DNA of 64,000 nucleotides from Paracoccus endophyticus (GTDB lineage Bacteria; Pseudomonadota; Alphaproteobacteria; Rhodobacterales; Rhodobacteraceae). This document shows positions 7,440 through 18,753 of the stretch, piece by piece (within the stretch, counting starts at the first letter, position 1; each line of letters opens with the position of its first letter). The stretch lies in NCBI RefSeq assembly GCF_003286075.1, contig NZ_QLUV01000008.1, positions 78,506 to 142,505 on the forward strand, read 5' to 3'. The position numbers were made by a program, and so were the translations under genes. The notes beneath the pieces are model-generated. The model saw only the letters and a list, made by a program, of their open reading frames with translations, did not search any database and had not been told where the DNA came from.

Positions 7440-8654
7440 TCAGGCTGGCGGCAGCAGCGCCTTGAGGTCGTGTCCCGCCGCAATCAGCGCGGCGGGCGTG
7501 ACCGCCACCCCGGCGCCCAGCAGCTTGCGCGCCGCGATGTGCACGCCGGGCCGGTTGACGGTCTCGACCGCGATCAGCCGGTCGTCGCGAAAGGCAAAGA
7601 CCGAATGGACGGCGCCGTCCTCGTCGCTCTGCGCGATGATCTCGTCGGCTCCGGTGGACAGGCCCGCGATCTGCAGCTTCAACGCCCCCTGATCCGACCA
7701 GAACCACGGCAGCGCGGCATAGGGGGCGGCCGGGGCCCCCATGATCGCGCGGGCGACATGGCGGGCGTGGTCGGTCGCGGCCTGCACCGATTCCAGGCGG
7801 ATGCGTTCCTGTCCGCTGGGAAAGTTCGCGCAGTCGCCGATCGCGAAGATGCGGGGGTCCTCGGTGCGCAGGTCGGCGTCCACGACGATCCCGTTCGCCA
7901 CCGCCAGTCCCGCCGCCTCGGCCAGTTCCGAATTCGGCCGCACGCCGGTCGCCACCAGCACCAGGTCCGCCGGCACGACGCCGCTGTCCAGCGCAACCCC
8001 CTCGACGCGGTCGGTGCCCAGGATGGCAAGCGCGCGGGCGCCCAGCCGGACGTCCACGCCGTCCGCGACATGGGCGGCCAGAAAGCGGGCCGACATCGCG
8101 CCCGTGATGGACCGGCCCATCAGCCGGTCCGCGGCCTCGAGGACCGTGACCTCCAGCCCCGCGGCGCGGGCGACCGAGGCGAACTCGAGCCCGATGAACC
8201 CCCCGCCGATCACCACCGCGCGGCGCGCCTGCGCCATCGCGTCGCGCAGGCGGCGGGCGTCAGCCAGGCCGCGCAGTTCGTGCACGCCGGGCAGGTCCAG
8301 CCCGTCCAGGGGCGGGCGGATGGTGCGCGCCCCGGTCGCAAGGACAAGATGGTCAAAGCCAAGGCGTTCGCCACCGTCCAGCACCACCTCGGCCGCAAGG
8401 CGGTCGATGGCCGAGACGCGGGTCATCGGCCGATAGGTGATGTCGGCGCGCGCAAAGAAGCTGTCGGGCTTCAGCGCCAGCCGCGCCGCATCGCCGTCCT
8501 TCATGTAGGCCTTGGACAGGGGCGGGCGCTGATAGGGCAGGCCGGGCTCGTCCCCGATCAGGGTGATGGACCCCGCGAACCCGTCCTGGCGCAGGCTGGA
8601 CGCGACCTGCAACCCCGCCTGGCCTGCGCCCACGATCACGACACGGCCGCTCAT
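7440..8654 (-). CDS. FAD-dependent ferredoxin reductase (putidaredoxin-reductase type)
   Basis: A 404-residue flavoprotein with an N-terminal FAD dinucleotide-binding motif (VVIVGAGQAG, residues 4-13), a second NAD-binding Rossmann motif (VVIGGGFIGLEFA, about 145-157), and the FAD-contacting ATGVRPN and FAIGDCA stretches. It should pass electrons from NADH to the [2Fe-2S] ferredoxin encoded just upstream, for use by the P450. The ATG at 8654 starts the family N-terminus MSGRVVIVG, and a start 14 codons earlier is less likely. It is the last gene of the eight-gene operon, 1 nt after the ferredoxin stop. Its position makes it a dedicated class I P450 partner. Confidence 0.92.
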   Translation of the reverse strand: MSGRVVIVGAGQAGLQVASSLRQDGFAGSITLIGDEPGLPYQRPPLSKAYMKDGDAARLALKPDSFFARADITYRPMTRVSAIDRLAAEVVLDGGERLGFDHLVLATGARTIRPPLDGLDLPGVHELRGLADARRLRDAMAQARRAVVIGGGFIGLEFASVARAAGLEVTVLEAADRLMGRSITGAMSARFLAAHVADGVDVRLGARALAILGTDRVEGVALDSGVVPADLVLVATGVRPNSELAEAAGLAVANGIVVDADLRTEDPRIFAIGDCANFPSGQERIRLESVQAATDHARHVARAIMGAPAAPYAALPWFWSDQGALKLQIAGLSTGADEIIAQSDEDGAVHSVFAFRDDRLIAVETVNRPGVHIAARKLLGAGVAVTPAALIAAGHDLKALLPPA

Positions 8655-8655
8655 C

Positions 8656-8979
8656 TCAGACCTGCGCCTCGGGCAGGTGGACGACAAGGCCGTCAAGGTC
8701 CTGCGTCATCCTGATCTGGCACGACAGGCGGCTGGCGTCCGTCACCGGCGAGGCGGCGCAGTCCAGCAGGTCCATCTCTCCGTCCTTGCGGGGGCCGGTC
8801 CTTGCCGTCCAGGCGTCATCGACATAGCAGTGGCAGGTCGCGCACATCATCGCGCCGCCGCATTCGCCGATGATGCCGCCCACGTCGTTCCGGACCGCGG
8901 TTTCCATCACGCTGGCGCCTTCGGCCGCGTCGAGGGTGGTGCGGGTGCCGTCGGCGGCGACATAGGTGACATGGGGCAT
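8656..8979 (-). CDS. [2Fe-2S] ferredoxin, putidaredoxin/adrenodoxin type
   Basis: A 107-residue ferredoxin with the adrenodoxin-type cysteine pattern C40-x5-C46-x2-C49 ... C87, the last in a CQI motif as in putidaredoxin. It shuttles single electrons from the adjacent FAD reductase to the P450. The ATG at 8979 gives the standard N-terminus MPHVTYVAADG; an in-frame start 24 codons further upstream would run into the P450 gene. The gene lies 17 nt after the P450 stop. Extra cysteines C51 and C74 are visible and are probably not cluster ligands. Confidence 0.93.
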   Translation of the reverse strand: MPHVTYVAADGTRTTLDAAEGASVMETAVRNDVGGIIGECGGAMMCATCHCYVDDAWTARTGPRKDGEMDLLDCAASPVTDASRLSCQIRMTQDLDGLVVHLPEAQV

Positions 8980-8996
8980 GGGCGTTGGTCCTTGGA

Positions 8997-10174
8997 TCAG
9001 GTCAGGCGGACGGGCAGGTTGATCGGCCCGCGAAAGCCGAAGCCGCGCCATTGCACGGCAGAGGGGTCGGGCAGGCTCATCGCGGGAAAGCGCGTGAACA
9101 GCATCTCCAGCAGGATCTTGCCCACGGTGCGGCGCGCGACATGGCTGCCGGCGCAGTGGTGGGGGCCGCTGCCGAACGACAGATGGTTGTTCCTGGGGCG
9201 GAAGACGTGGAAGGTCTCGCCGTCCTCGTAAAGCTCCTCGTCGCGGTTCCCGGACGCCTGGATAGTCATCACCGTGTCGCCCCTGGGAATCAGGCAGCCG
9301 CGGATCTCGACATCCTCAAGCGCGCGGCGCGAGCTGGCCTGGATCGGCGCGACCCAGCGGATTCCTTCTTCAAAGGCGGTGCCCCAGGCGCCCCTGGCGC
9401 GCACCTCCTCCAGCTGGTCGGGGTTGGTCAGCAGTCCATAGACGATGGTGGACAGCGCGTCGCGCGGCTCGTTGATGCCGCCGCCGATGGCGATCTTGAT
9501 GTTGGCGACGATCTGGCTCAGCGGGATCGGGTCCGCCGCGTTCACCATGACCGACAGCGCCGAGGCGTCGGGTTCGGCGCGCACCCGCTCGATCGCGCGG
9601 TCAAGCAGCGCGTTCATCTCGGCGTTGGCGCGGTCCGACCGCTCGAACGGCTCGGGCCGCCAGCCGAAGTTGCCGGCGCCGTGGATCAGCGCCTCGGACC
9701 ATTCCTGCATGTCCTCGTCGCTGGCCTCGGGGATGCCGAGGATATGGGCCAGGATGCGCGCCGCGATCGGACCCGCCAGGTCCCTGTGCAGATCGACGAT
9801 CCCGTCCGTCGGCAGCCGGTCCATGTAGTCGGACGCGAACTGGCGATAGAGCGGGGCCCAGACCGTCTCGATGGTCTTGGGCATCAGCGCGGGGGCCATG
9901 GCCATCCGCTCGGCCAGATGCTCGGGCCCGTCCTTGCGCATCAGCGTATGGGCCTGGAAGGCGGGCTTCATCGGCGTCCGGGGGTCGTCCGAGCTGAACA
10001 GCGCGGGCGTGTCCTTGACGTATTTCGCGTCGGCGGCCTTGGTCAGGAAGGTCCGGCCGACAGCCTTGACCCGCAGCACCGGCGCCTCGGCCCGCAAGCG
10101 CCGATAGATCGGATAGGGGTCGAGGTGAAGCTGGTCGATGGTGATCGTCTCGTCGATCGGGGCAAGCGGGGCGG

Positions 10175-10178
<4 letters not shown>
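8997..10178 (-). CDS. Cytochrome P450 monooxygenase with atypical I-helix
   Basis: A 393-residue soluble bacterial P450. The heme-thiolate signature FGSGPHHCAG is at 335-344 with ligand C342, and the ExxR motif is E271-R274. In the I-helix the usual A/G-G-x-D/E-T reads GGINEP (233-238), so N236 and E237 replace the acid-threonine pair that normally delivers protons for O2 activation. The downstream ferredoxin and reductase indicate a class I three-component system. Its start overlaps the LivF stop (ATGA), so it is translated as part of an importer operon. The substrate is unknown; the context suggests a hydrophobic or aromatic carboxylate brought in by the Liv-type system. Confidence 0.93.
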
Positions 10179-10898
<720 letters not shown>

Positions 10899-10906
<8 letters not shown>

Positions 10907-11651
10907 GCTCGTCGCCCCCCAGATAGACCGCCCGCACCCCGGGATGGGCCATGATCTCGGCCACCGTGCCCTCCGCGAACAGCCCGCCGTTGACCAGCAC
11001 CGAGATGCGGTCGGCAAACGAGAACACAAGGTCCATGTCGTGCTCGATCAGCAGGATCGAGACATCCCTGGGCAGCCGTCCCAGCGTGTCGAGCAGGTCC
11101 TGCCGCTCGGCCTCGGGGACGCCGGCCGCGGGCTCGTCCAGCAGCAGCACGCGCGGGGCGCCCGCCAGCGCGATCGCGATCTCCAGCAGGCGCTGCTTGC
11201 CATAGGACAGATCGCGCGTCGGCAAGGCCATCACGTCGCCCAGGCCGAAACGCTCGATCAGTTCGGCGATCTCGCGGGCGATGTCGCGCCGGGTGCCGAG
11301 GCCGCGCCAGAAGTCGCCGCCCCCCCGCATCCGCTCGCTGACCGCCAGCCCGATGGATTCGACGGGCGTCAGGTCGCCGAACAGCTGGTTGATCTGGAAC
11401 GTCCGGCCCAGTCCCAGGCGCACCCGCTGGGTCCGGCCCAGGCGCGTGATGTCGATGCCGCCCAGCAGCACCTGCCCCGCGTCGGGGGCCAGCACGCCGG
11501 TCAGCTGGTTGACGAAGGTCGTCTTTCCCGCGCCGTTGGGCCCGATCAGCGCGTGGCGCGCCCCGTGGGCCAGGGTCAGGGTCACGTCGTTCGTGGCCAC
11601 CAGCCCGCCGAAGCACTTGTGCAGGCCGATGGTCTGCAGCGCCGCGCTCAT
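10899..11651 (-). CDS. livG: Branched-chain-amino-acid-type ABC transporter ATPase (LivG)
   Basis: A 250-residue ABC ATPase of the LivG type. Walker A GPNGAGKTT is near residues 35-43, the signature is altered to LSYGKQR, which is normal for LivG, and Walker B is VLLLDEPAAG. It pairs with LivF as the ATPase of the importer. The start ATG at 11651 overlaps the LivM stop (ATGA). A 12-codon-longer in-frame start is possible but would lie inside livM and lacks a ribosome site. Confidence 0.93.
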
Positions 11652-12670
11652 GCCCCGGCCCCGCCCCGGCGGACGGCGCGGCGCCACAGGGCGGGCACCC
11701 GGTCGCGCCCGATCAGCACCAGCACCACAAGGATCAGGCCGATCCAGAACTGCCAGTACTGCGGCGTGATGGCCGACAGCCCGTCCTGCAGCAGCTTGAA
11801 CACCAGCGCCCCGACCAGCCCGCCGTAAAGATAGCCGATGCCCCCCAGCACCAGCACCAGCAGCACGTCGGCCGAGCGGTGAAACGCCACCACGTCCAGC
11901 GACACGAACATCGTCGTCTGCGTCAGCAGCGCGCCCGCGATGCCGGCATAGACCGCGGCCATGGTGTAGATCGCGATGATCCGGCGCCCGACCGGGACGC
12001 CCACGGTCGCCGCGCGCAGGCTGTTGCCGCGGATCGCCCGCAGCGACATGCCGAAAGGCGAGGTCACGACCCGGCGCGCGAACAGGAACAGGACGAACAG
12101 CACGACCAGGCTGTAGGCATAGCCGGTGCGCCCCATCAGGTCGAACTCGAACCGCCCGAGGATCGGGTCGATCATGACCCCCTGCAGCCCGTCCGCCCCG
12201 CCCGTCAGCCAGGCCATCCTGTTGGCCGCCTCGTACAGCAGCATGGCCACGCCCAGCGTCACCATCAGCCGCGTCAGGTCCGTCGCGCGGCGCAGCAGCA
12301 GGGGCGCGGTCAGCGCCCCCAGCAGGCCCGCCGCAACCCCCGCCAGCAGCAGCCCGGTCAGCGGCTCGGCCGTCAGGTGGATCGAGGTCAGGCCCGCGAC
12401 ATAGGCGCCCAGCCCGAAGAAGGCGCCGTGGCCCAGCGAGACAACGCCCGCATAGCCCAGGATCAGGTCCAGCGACAACGCGAACAGCCCCAGGATCGCG
12501 ATCTCGGTCAGCAGCAGGTGGCTGTCGGGCAAAAGGGCAAAGCTGGCCGCGGCCCCCAGCCAGAACGCCGCCTCGGCCCAGTGCCAGCGCCGCGTCCGGG
12601 CCAGCAGCGCCAGCGCGCGGTCCTCGATCGAGGCGGCGGGCGCGTCCGCGCGGTCGTCGGTCGCGGTCAT
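11648..12670 (-). CDS. livM: ABC transporter permease LivM
   Basis: A 340-residue inner-membrane permease of the LivM family, with a hydrophilic N-terminus (about 35 residues) and then 8-10 hydrophobic segments. The family motif GYAGVVSLGHGAFFGLGAY is near residues 75-95. It forms the translocation pore with LivH. One nucleotide separates it from the LivH stop, and its own stop overlaps LivG. Confidence 0.93.
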   Translation of the reverse strand: MTATDDRADAPAASIEDRALALLARTRRWHWAEAAFWLGAAASFALLPDSHLLLTEIAILGLFALSLDLILGYAGVVSLGHGAFFGLGAYVAGLTSIHLTAEPLTGLLLAGVAAGLLGALTAPLLLRRATDLTRLMVTLGVAMLLYEAANRMAWLTGGADGLQGVMIDPILGRFEFDLMGRTGYAYSLVVLFVLFLFARRVVTSPFGMSLRAIRGNSLRAATVGVPVGRRIIAIYTMAAVYAGIAGALLTQTTMFVSLDVVAFHRSADVLLVLVLGGIGYLYGGLVGALVFKLLQDGLSAITPQYWQFWIGLILVVLVLIGRDRVPALWRRAVRRGGAGA

Positions 12671-12671
12671 G

Positions 12672-13526
12672 TCAGCGCCCCCGTGCCAGCAGGCCCTGCG
12701 GGCGCAGGACCAGGATGACGATCATCAGCGCATAGATCAGGAAGGCCCCGACCTGCGGCACGTAGTATTTGCCCGCCACGTCGGCCACGCCGATGATCAG
12801 CGCCGCCAGGAACGGACCCGTCAGGCTGTCCGTGCCGCCGATGGTCACGACGATCAGGAAATAGACCATGAAGCGCAGCGGGAAGGTCGGCTCCATCCCC
12901 AGCAACTCGACCCCCAGCGCGCCGCCGAGGCCCGCGAGGCCCGACCCCACGGCAAAGGTCACGGCGAAGATCGTGCCCACGTCGATGCCCAGGCCCCGCG
13001 CCACCCGCTGGTCGTCCACGGCCGCGCGCAGGCGGCTGCCAAAGCGGGTCCGCGACAGCACGTATTGCAGGCCCACGACCAGCAGCGCGCAGATCACGAT
13101 CAGGAACAGCCGGTATCGCCCGACCGCCACCCCGCCCAGGTCGAAGCGGCCCTGCAACCAGGTCGGCAACTGGATCAATTGCTGCTCGGACCCCACCAGA
13201 AAGTCGGTGGCGGCGACCGTCATGAAGACGAGGCCGATCGAGAACAGCACCTGGTCCAGGTGGCTGCGGCTGTAGAGGGGCTTGTAGATCGTGCGTTCCA
13301 GCACCGCCCCCAGCGCGGCCGGGATCAGGAAGGCAAAGGGCAGGGTGGCAAGGAAGGGCACGCCCGCGCGGTTCATCAGCAGCGCCGTCACATAGCCCCC
13401 CACCAGCGCAAAGGCGCCATGGGCCAGGTTCACGAAGTTCATCAGCCCCATCGTCACCGACAGTCCCACCGACAGGACGAACAGCAGCATCCCGTAGGCT
13501 ATTCCGTCGATCAGGATCGTCAGCAT
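12672..13526 (-). CDS. livH: ABC transporter permease LivH
   Basis: A 284-residue permease of the LivH family beginning MLTILIDGIAYGMLLFVLSVGLS, with the family motif MNFVNLAHGAF near residues 29-39. It is the partner of LivM. A 78-nt gap, containing a small GGCC-TTGC-GGCC hairpin (13555-13566), separates it from the upstream binding-protein gene, which may allow higher expression of the binding protein. Confidence 0.93.
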   Translation of the reverse strand: MLTILIDGIAYGMLLFVLSVGLSVTMGLMNFVNLAHGAFALVGGYVTALLMNRAGVPFLATLPFAFLIPAALGAVLERTIYKPLYSRSHLDQVLFSIGLVFMTVAATDFLVGSEQQLIQLPTWLQGRFDLGGVAVGRYRLFLIVICALLVVGLQYVLSRTRFGSRLRAAVDDQRVARGLGIDVGTIFAVTFAVGSGLAGLGGALGVELLGMEPTFPLRFMVYFLIVVTIGGTDSLTGPFLAALIIGVADVAGKYYVPQVGAFLIYALMIVILVLRPQGLLARGR

Positions 13527-13604
13527 TCCTGCTCCTCTGGCGCAGTCCGTGTCCGGCCTTGCGGCCCCGCGTGCCCTGCCCGCATCGACAGGGGGCGCCG
13601 CGAC

Positions 13605-14789
13605 CTATTTGCCGTGGGCCGGGTCCCTCACCGCCTCATAGGTCTTGAACTCGATGTTCCACAACGCGCCGTCCTTTTCCTCGACCCGGCGCATGTAGAC
13701 GTTCTGGACGATGTCGCGGGTCTCGGGGTCGATGGTCACGGGGCCGCGCGGGCTTTCCCACGACTGGCCCTTCATGGCTTCGATCAGCGCCTCGCCGTCG
13801 GCGTCCGCCCCGGCCTTTTCCAGCGCCGCATAGATCAGGTGCATGCCGTCATACCCGCCCGCCGCCATGAAGTTCGGCCGGCCCCCCTTGCCGAGCGTGC
13901 CGTAGCCCTCGACAAAGGCCTTGTTGGCGGCGCTGTCGTGGGCGGCCGAGTAATGGAACCCGGTGATCGCGCCAAGGGCCGCGGTGCCCATGCCGTTCAG
14001 GATGTCGTCGTCGGTCAGCCCCCCGTCGCCGATCAGGCGGATGCCCGACGTGTCCAGCCCGCGCTCGACGAACTGCTTCATGAACGGGGCCGCGGCGCCC
14101 GAGGGCAGGAACACGAAGATCGCGTCCGGCTTGCGGTCCGCGACCTTCTGCAGGAACGGCGAGGCATCGGGGTTCTGCAGCGGCATCCGCAGGGTATCGA
14201 GGATCTCGCCGCCCGCCGCGGTGAAGCCCTCGACAAAGGTCTTTTCGGCGTCGATGCCGGGGCCGTAATCCGACACGACCGTCACGACGCTCTTGATGCC
14301 GTCGCTGGCCGCCCACTCGGCGATCTTCGATGTCACCTGCGGCGTCGTGTAGCTGGTGCGGACCATGTAGGGCGAGGCCTCGGTCACCGCCGAGGTGGCC
14401 GCCGCCATCACGACGGCCGGTGTCTTGCCCCGCGCCGCAAGCGGCGCCACCGCCAGGGCCAGCGGCGTCAGGCCAAAGCCCGCCAGCACGCCGACCTTGT
14501 CGGTGACGATCATCTCCTGCGCGATGCGCTTGGTCGTGTCGGCGGTGCCCGCGTCGTCCTGGACGATCAGTTCGATCTTGCGGCCGGCGACGGTGTCGCC
14601 GTGCTCGGCCATGTAAAGCCGCGCGGCCGTCTCGATCTGGCGCCCGGTCGAGGCGAAGGGCCCGGTCATCGGCAGGATGAGGCCGATCTTGAACGGTGCC
14701 GCGTCCTGCGCCCAGCTTGCGGCCCCCGTCAGCGCGGTTCCCGCCGCCAGGATCGCAGCCGTGATCATCGACCGTCTTGTCATTGCCAT
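13605..14789 (-). CDS. Periplasmic substrate-binding protein of the Liv-type importer
   Basis: A 394-residue type I periplasmic binding protein (Peripla_BP_6 fold). The N-terminal signal peptide MAMTRRSMITAAILAAGTAL..ASWAQ has a twin-arginine-like RR and a Sec-type core, with cleavage likely after the AQ near residue 28. The mature part opens with FKIGLILPMTGPFASTGRQ, the family hallmark. The ATG at 14789 has GGAGGGGA upstream. It is the first gene of the importer-P450 operon and decides its substrate. The conserved GPFASTG start motif shows the family but not the ligand. Confidence 0.92.
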   Translation of the reverse strand: MAMTRRSMITAAILAAGTALTGAASWAQDAAPFKIGLILPMTGPFASTGRQIETAARLYMAEHGDTVAGRKIELIVQDDAGTADTTKRIAQEMIVTDKVGVLAGFGLTPLALAVAPLAARGKTPAVVMAAATSAVTEASPYMVRTSYTTPQVTSKIAEWAASDGIKSVVTVVSDYGPGIDAEKTFVEGFTAAGGEILDTLRMPLQNPDASPFLQKVADRKPDAIFVFLPSGAAAPFMKQFVERGLDTSGIRLIGDGGLTDDDILNGMGTAALGAITGFHYSAAHDSAANKAFVEGYGTLGKGGRPNFMAAGGYDGMHLIYAALEKAGADADGEALIEAMKGQSWESPRGPVTIDPETRDIVQNVYMRRVEEKDGALWNIEFKTYEAVRDPAHGK

Positions 14790-14950
14790 GTCGTCCCCTC
14801 CACCCCTGGCGCTGCGCGTCGGCGCGTCCACCGGGTCGCAGTGTTGGGTAACCGCCGCGACCGAGTAAAGGGAAAAGGGGGGGACAGTCACCGAACCCCA
14901 TCATGCAGAAGAACGGCACGAGACGTCAGAAGACTGGACGGGCGCCCTGC

Positions 14951-17158
14951 CTAGGGCAGCCGGTCCAGCAGCTTGTCCACGGTCGCCGGAAAGTCGCGCA
15001 CGCGGATGCCGGTCGCGTTGTGGATTGCGTTCATGATGGCGCCCGCGGTGCCGCAGCAGGCCAGTTCGCCGATGCCCTTGGCCTGCATCGGATTTGCGTG
15101 CGGATCGCGGTCGGGCAGGAACGTCACCGTCATCTCGGGCACGTCCAGGTTCGCGGGGATGTGGTATTCCGCCATGTCGCGGTTGACGAAATGCCCGTCG
15201 CGGGGGTCGTTCATCACCTCTTCGGTCAGGGCCGAGCCGATGCCGAACGCCATGCCGCCAAGGCACTGCGACCGCGCGGTCTTTTCGTTCAGGATGCGCC
15301 CGCAGGCGAAGGTCGCGGCCAACCGGCGCAGCCGGACCTCGCCGGTCAGGGCGCTGACCGCAACTTCTGCGAACTGCGCGCCCCAGGTGGCCTGGCGGAC
15401 GGTCTTTTCGGTCTTGCCGGGCTTGATCAGCCCGTTGCCCTTCAGCACGTCGCCGGCCAGCACCTCGGTCAGCGGCGTCATCCGGTTGCCCGCGATGGCC
15501 GCGCCGTCCTTCAGCGTCAGCTCGGCCTCGTCGCAGCCCAGCCGCCTGGCCAGTTGCGTGCGGATCGCCTGCGCCGCCAGCATCACCGCGCTGCCGGCCG
15601 AGGCCGCGCCGAACGACCCGCCCGACCCCGACGCGGGCGGCAGGTCGCTGTCGCCCAGCACCGTCGTCACCCGGTCCATCGGCAGGCCCAGCGCCTCGGC
15701 CGCGATCTGGGTCAGGATCGCATAGCTGCCGGTGCCGATGTCGGTCATGTCGGTTTCCACCCGCGCGGTGCCGTCGGCCAGCAGGATGACGGTCGCCTCG
15801 GACGTCTCCAGCATGTTGACGCGCACGGCCGACGCCATGCCCATCCCGATCAGCCATTCCCCCTCGCGCCGCTGGCCCGTGAGCCTGCGGTCGGCCCATC
15901 CGAACGCCTCGGCGCCCGCGCGCAGGCAATCCTCCAGCCGGTTGGACGAAAAGGGCTTGCCGGTCGAGGGGTCCTCAGACGGGATGTTGCGGATCCGCAG
16001 CTCGACGGGGTCGATGCCCGCGGCCTCGGCCAGCTCGTCCATGGCGCATTCCAGGACCGGCACGCCCACCGCCTCGCCGGGGGCGCGCATGGACCCCGCG
16101 GTGGTCTGGTTCACCCGCGCGACGTGGTGGCCGATGACGCGGTTCTCGCCGGCATAGGTAAAGGGCGTGGCCTGCGTCACCGGTTCCGAGAAACGCTCTC
16201 CCTTGAGGTTGGACACCCAGGCCTCGTGGCCCACGCCGGTCAGCCGTCCGTCCGCGTCGCAGGCCAGACGGACGCGCTGGCGGGTTTCCGACCGGCGCAT
16301 CGTCGCCTCGAACACGGTGCGGCGGTGCAGGGCCACCGACACCGGCCGGCCCAGCCGCCGGGCGGCGATGGCGGCCGCCACGGCCTCGTGCGAGATGCCC
16401 AGCTTGCCGCCGAACCCGCCGCCGACATACTGCGACAGGATGCGGACGTTGCCCGGCCGTATGCCCAGCGCATCGGCCAGTTCGGCGACGTTGTGCTTGA
16501 GCATCTGGTTGGACGACCGCACCGTCAGGCGGTCGCCGTCCCACGATGCCACGGCGGCGTGGGGTTCCATCGCCGCATGGCTCATGGCGGGGGTCGTGTA
16601 GGTGACGTCGATGCGGTGCGCGGCGGCGGTCATGGCCGCGTCCAGGTCGCCCTGCGTGGCCTGCTTGGCGGGCGGGGTCTCGCAGGGCTGGCCATCCGCC
16701 GTGGCGACCGGCTCGCGCGCCTCATAATCGGGGCGGATCGCAAGGGCCGCGTGGCGCGCCTGTTCCAGCGTCTCGGCCACGACAAGGGCGACCGGCTGGC
16801 CCACGTAAAAGATCTCGGCCGGGTTCTGCACCGGGGCGCGGCTGGCCTGGCCCTGCGCGGGGCTGCGCAGCAGGCGGGGGTCGCGGATCACGTCCAGCAC
16901 GCCCGGCATCGCCCGCACCTCGGCGGTGTTCATGCCGACGACCCAGCCGCGGGCGACGCTGGCGCGGGCCAGCACGCCGTGGACGGTGCCGTCAGGGTGA
17001 TCCTCGTCGGCATAGGTGGCCCGTCCCGTCACCTTCAGCGGCCCCTCGGGGCGGTCGAGGGGCGCCGAGATGACGCCTTGCGCCGTCCGGTCCAGCAGGT
17101 TGTCGCTGTCGGGGCGGTCCATCGTGTGGTGCAGCTTCAGCTCGATCGGGGCGCTCAT
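14951..17158 (-). CDS. Molybdopterin-binding subunit of an aldehyde/xanthine dehydrogenase family enzyme (PaoC-like)
   Basis: A 735-residue large subunit of the xanthine oxidase family, close in length to E. coli PaoC (about 730). Visible motifs are the cofactor-binding [10 protein letters not shown] (243-252), [11 protein letters not shown] (196-206), MRAPGEA (357-363), and the active-site [14 protein letters not shown], with catalytic E698. It hydroxylates an aldehyde or heterocycle at the MCD-type molybdenum centre. The start overlaps the FAD-subunit stop (ATGA). No signal peptide is seen, so the enzyme is likely cytoplasmic. The substrate is unknown; aldehyde oxidation is favoured by the PaoABC-like subunit features. 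Confidence 0.92.
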   Translation of the reverse strand: MSAPIELKLHHTMDRPDSDNLLDRTAQGVISAPLDRPEGPLKVTGRATYADEDHPDGTVHGVLARASVARGWVVGMNTAEVRAMPGVLDVIRDPRLLRSPAQGQASRAPVQNPAEIFYVGQPVALVVAETLEQARHAALAIRPDYEAREPVATADGQPCETPPAKQATQGDLDAAMTAAAHRIDVTYTTPAMSHAAMEPHAAVASWDGDRLTVRSSNQMLKHNVAELADALGIRPGNVRILSQYVGGGFGGKLGISHEAVAAAIAARRLGRPVSVALHRRTVFEATMRRSETRQRVRLACDADGRLTGVGHEAWVSNLKGERFSEPVTQATPFTYAGENRVIGHHVARVNQTTAGSMRAPGEAVGVPVLECAMDELAEAAGIDPVELRIRNIPSEDPSTGKPFSSNRLEDCLRAGAEAFGWADRRLTGQRREGEWLIGMGMASAVRVNMLETSEATVILLADGTARVETDMTDIGTGSYAILTQIAAEALGLPMDRVTTVLGDSDLPPASGSGGSFGAASAGSAVMLAAQAIRTQLARRLGCDEAELTLKDGAAIAGNRMTPLTEVLAGDVLKGNGLIKPGKTEKTVRQATWGAQFAEVAVSALTGEVRLRRLAATFACGRILNEKTARSQCLGGMAFGIGSALTEEVMNDPRDGHFVNRDMAEYHIPANLDVPEMTVTFLPDRDPHANPMQAKGIGELACCGTAGAIMNAIHNATGIRVRDFPATVDKLLDRLP

Positions 17159-18147
17159 GCGGCGGTCCTCACGTCGGTTCCGGTGGCCTCGGCCAGCGCC
17201 GCGATCAGCGTGCGACGGGCGAGCGGGATCTTGAAGTCGTTGTCGCCGTGCCCGCGCGCCCCCCGCAGGATGGCATCGGCGACGGCGGCGAAAGCGGCCC
17301 CATCGGGGGCGCGGCCGACCAGCAGCGCGTCGGCGTCCGGGTCGCGCCAGGGCCGGTGGGCAACGCCGCCCAGGGCCAGCGCCGCGCGGGTGATCGCGCC
17401 GTCCGCGACGGTGACGTCCGCCGCGACCGACACCAGCGCGAACGCATAGGACCGCCGGTCGCGCACCTTGCGATAGACCTGCCGCCCGCCCGTGGGCGCG
17501 GGCAGCGTGACCGCGCGGATCAGCTCGCCCGGTTCCAGCACCGTGTCGCGCTGGGGGGTGTCGCCGGGCAGGCGGTGGAACGCGGCCACGGGAACGCGGC
17601 GGGTCCCGGCCGCGCCCTCGATCTCGACCACGGCGTCCAGCGCGGCCAGCGCCACCGCCATGTCGCCGGGATAGGTGGCGATGCAATGGTCCGACGCGCC
17701 CAGGATCGCATGGTTGCGGTTGCGGCCGGCCAGCGCGTCGCAGCCGGTGCCGGGGTCGCGCTTGTTGCAGGCGGCGGCCAGGTCATAGAAATACGGGCAG
17801 CGCGTGCGCTGCATCAGGTTGCCGCCGGTCGTCGCACGGTTGCGGATCTGCCCGCTGGCCCCCGCCAGCAGCGCCCGCGACAGCAACGGCCAGTCGCGCC
17901 GCACCCGGTCGTCGGCGGCCAGGTCGGCGTTGCGGACCATCGCCCCGATGCGCAGCCCGTCGCCGTTGCCGTCACCATCGGGCGCGATCTCGTCCAGGCC
18001 GATGTGGTTGACGTCGATCAGCCGGTCGGGCGTCTCGATCTCCAGCTTCATTAGGTCCAGCAGGTTGGTGCCGCCGGCGATCAGCCGCCCGTCCGCCCCG
18101 ATGGCGTCAGAGGGCGTGGCGGCGCGGGCATAGGCAAAGGCCCTCAT
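17155..18147 (-). CDS. FAD-binding subunit of the molybdenum hydroxylase (PaoB-like, with extra Fe-S cysteines)
   Basis: A 330-residue FAD subunit. The FAD-binding stretch [13 protein letters not shown] is at 22-34 and [13 protein letters not shown] at 105-117. An insert carries four cysteines, C117, C127, C136 and C155. This matches the [4Fe-4S] insert known in PaoB/YagS and 4-hydroxybenzoyl-CoA reductase beta, so an additional cluster is expected. It accepts electrons from the Fe-S subunit. It overlaps both neighbours by 4 bp, implying one co-translated complex. Confidence 0.92.
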   Translation of the reverse strand: MRAFAYARAATPSDAIGADGRLIAGGTNLLDLMKLEIETPDRLIDVNHIGLDEIAPDGDGNGDGLRIGAMVRNADLAADDRVRRDWPLLSRALLAGASGQIRNRATTGGNLMQRTRCPYFYDLAAACNKRDPGTGCDALAGRNRNHAILGASDHCIATYPGDMAVALAALDAVVEIEGAAGTRRVPVAAFHRLPGDTPQRDTVLEPGELIRAVTLPAPTGGRQVYRKVRDRRSYAFALVSVAADVTVADGAITRAALALGGVAHRPWRDPDADALLVGRAPDGAAFAAVADAILRGARGHGDNDFKIPLARRTLIAALAEATGTDVRTAA

Positions 18148-18686
18148 GCCGCATCCTCCGCGGGCGCGGCGGCGTCGGCCACCGCGCGAATGGCGGCGAC
18201 GATGTTGGGATAGGCGGCACAGCGGCACAGGTTGCCCGACATGCGTTCGCGGATCTCGTCGTCGCTCAGCGCCGGGGCGGTCAGGTCGTCCGACACCACG
18301 CTGGGCCAGCCGGCGCGCAGCTCCTCCAGCATGGCGGTTGCGGACATGATCTGGCCGGGTGTGCAATAGCCGCACTGGAACCCGTCGTGGTGCAGGAAGG
18401 CCGCCTGCAAGGGCGCCAGCGCGCCGGGGGCGCCCAGCCCCTCGATCGTGGTGATCGCGTCGCCGTCGTGCATCACGGCCAGCGACAGGCAGCTGTTGAT
18501 GCGCCGCCCGTTGACGATGACCGTGCAGGCGCCGCACTGGCCATGGTCGCAGCCCTTCTTGGTGCCCGTCAGCCCCAGCCGCTGGCGCAGCGCGTCCAGC
18601 AGGCTGACGCGCGGGTCGGCCAGCACTAGCGTTTCCACCGTGCCGTTGACGGTCAGGGTGATCGGGTGATCTGTGGGTGCGGGCAC
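18144..18686 (-). CDS. [2Fe-2S] subunit of the molybdenum hydroxylase
   Basis: A 180-residue protein with a plant-type [2Fe-2S] domain (C46, C51, C54, C66) and a C-terminal four-helix [2Fe-2S] domain (C105, C108, C154, C156). It relays electrons from the Mo centre to FAD. I chose the GTG start at 18686 because AAGGAG lies 7 nt before it and the protein then starts at the family position ([14 protein letters not shown]). An in-frame ATG at 18785 would add a featureless 33-residue leader and overlap the divergent xdhC gene. No Tat signal is seen, unlike E. coli PaoA. Confidence 0.9.
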   Translation of the reverse strand: MPAPTDHPITLTVNGTVETLVLADPRVSLLDALRQRLGLTGTKKGCDHGQCGACTVIVNGRRINSCLSLAVMHDGDAITTIEGLGAPGALAPLQAAFLHHDGFQCGYCTPGQIMSATAMLEELRAGWPSVVSDDLTAPALSDDEIRERMSGNLCRCAAYPNIVAAIRAVADAAAPAEDAA

Positions 18687-18753
18687 GGCGTGGCTCCTTG
18701 CGGCGGCGGCGGTCGGCAGGGAACAAGCGGGTGGGGCAAGGGGTTCCCGTGCG

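Noticed and set aside
13555..13566. A GGCC-TTGC-GGCC hairpin after the Liv-type binding-protein gene as a fourth member of the hairpin set
   Set aside because: Only a 4-bp stem, far weaker than the three perfect 9-12 bp stems, so it was left out of that finding.
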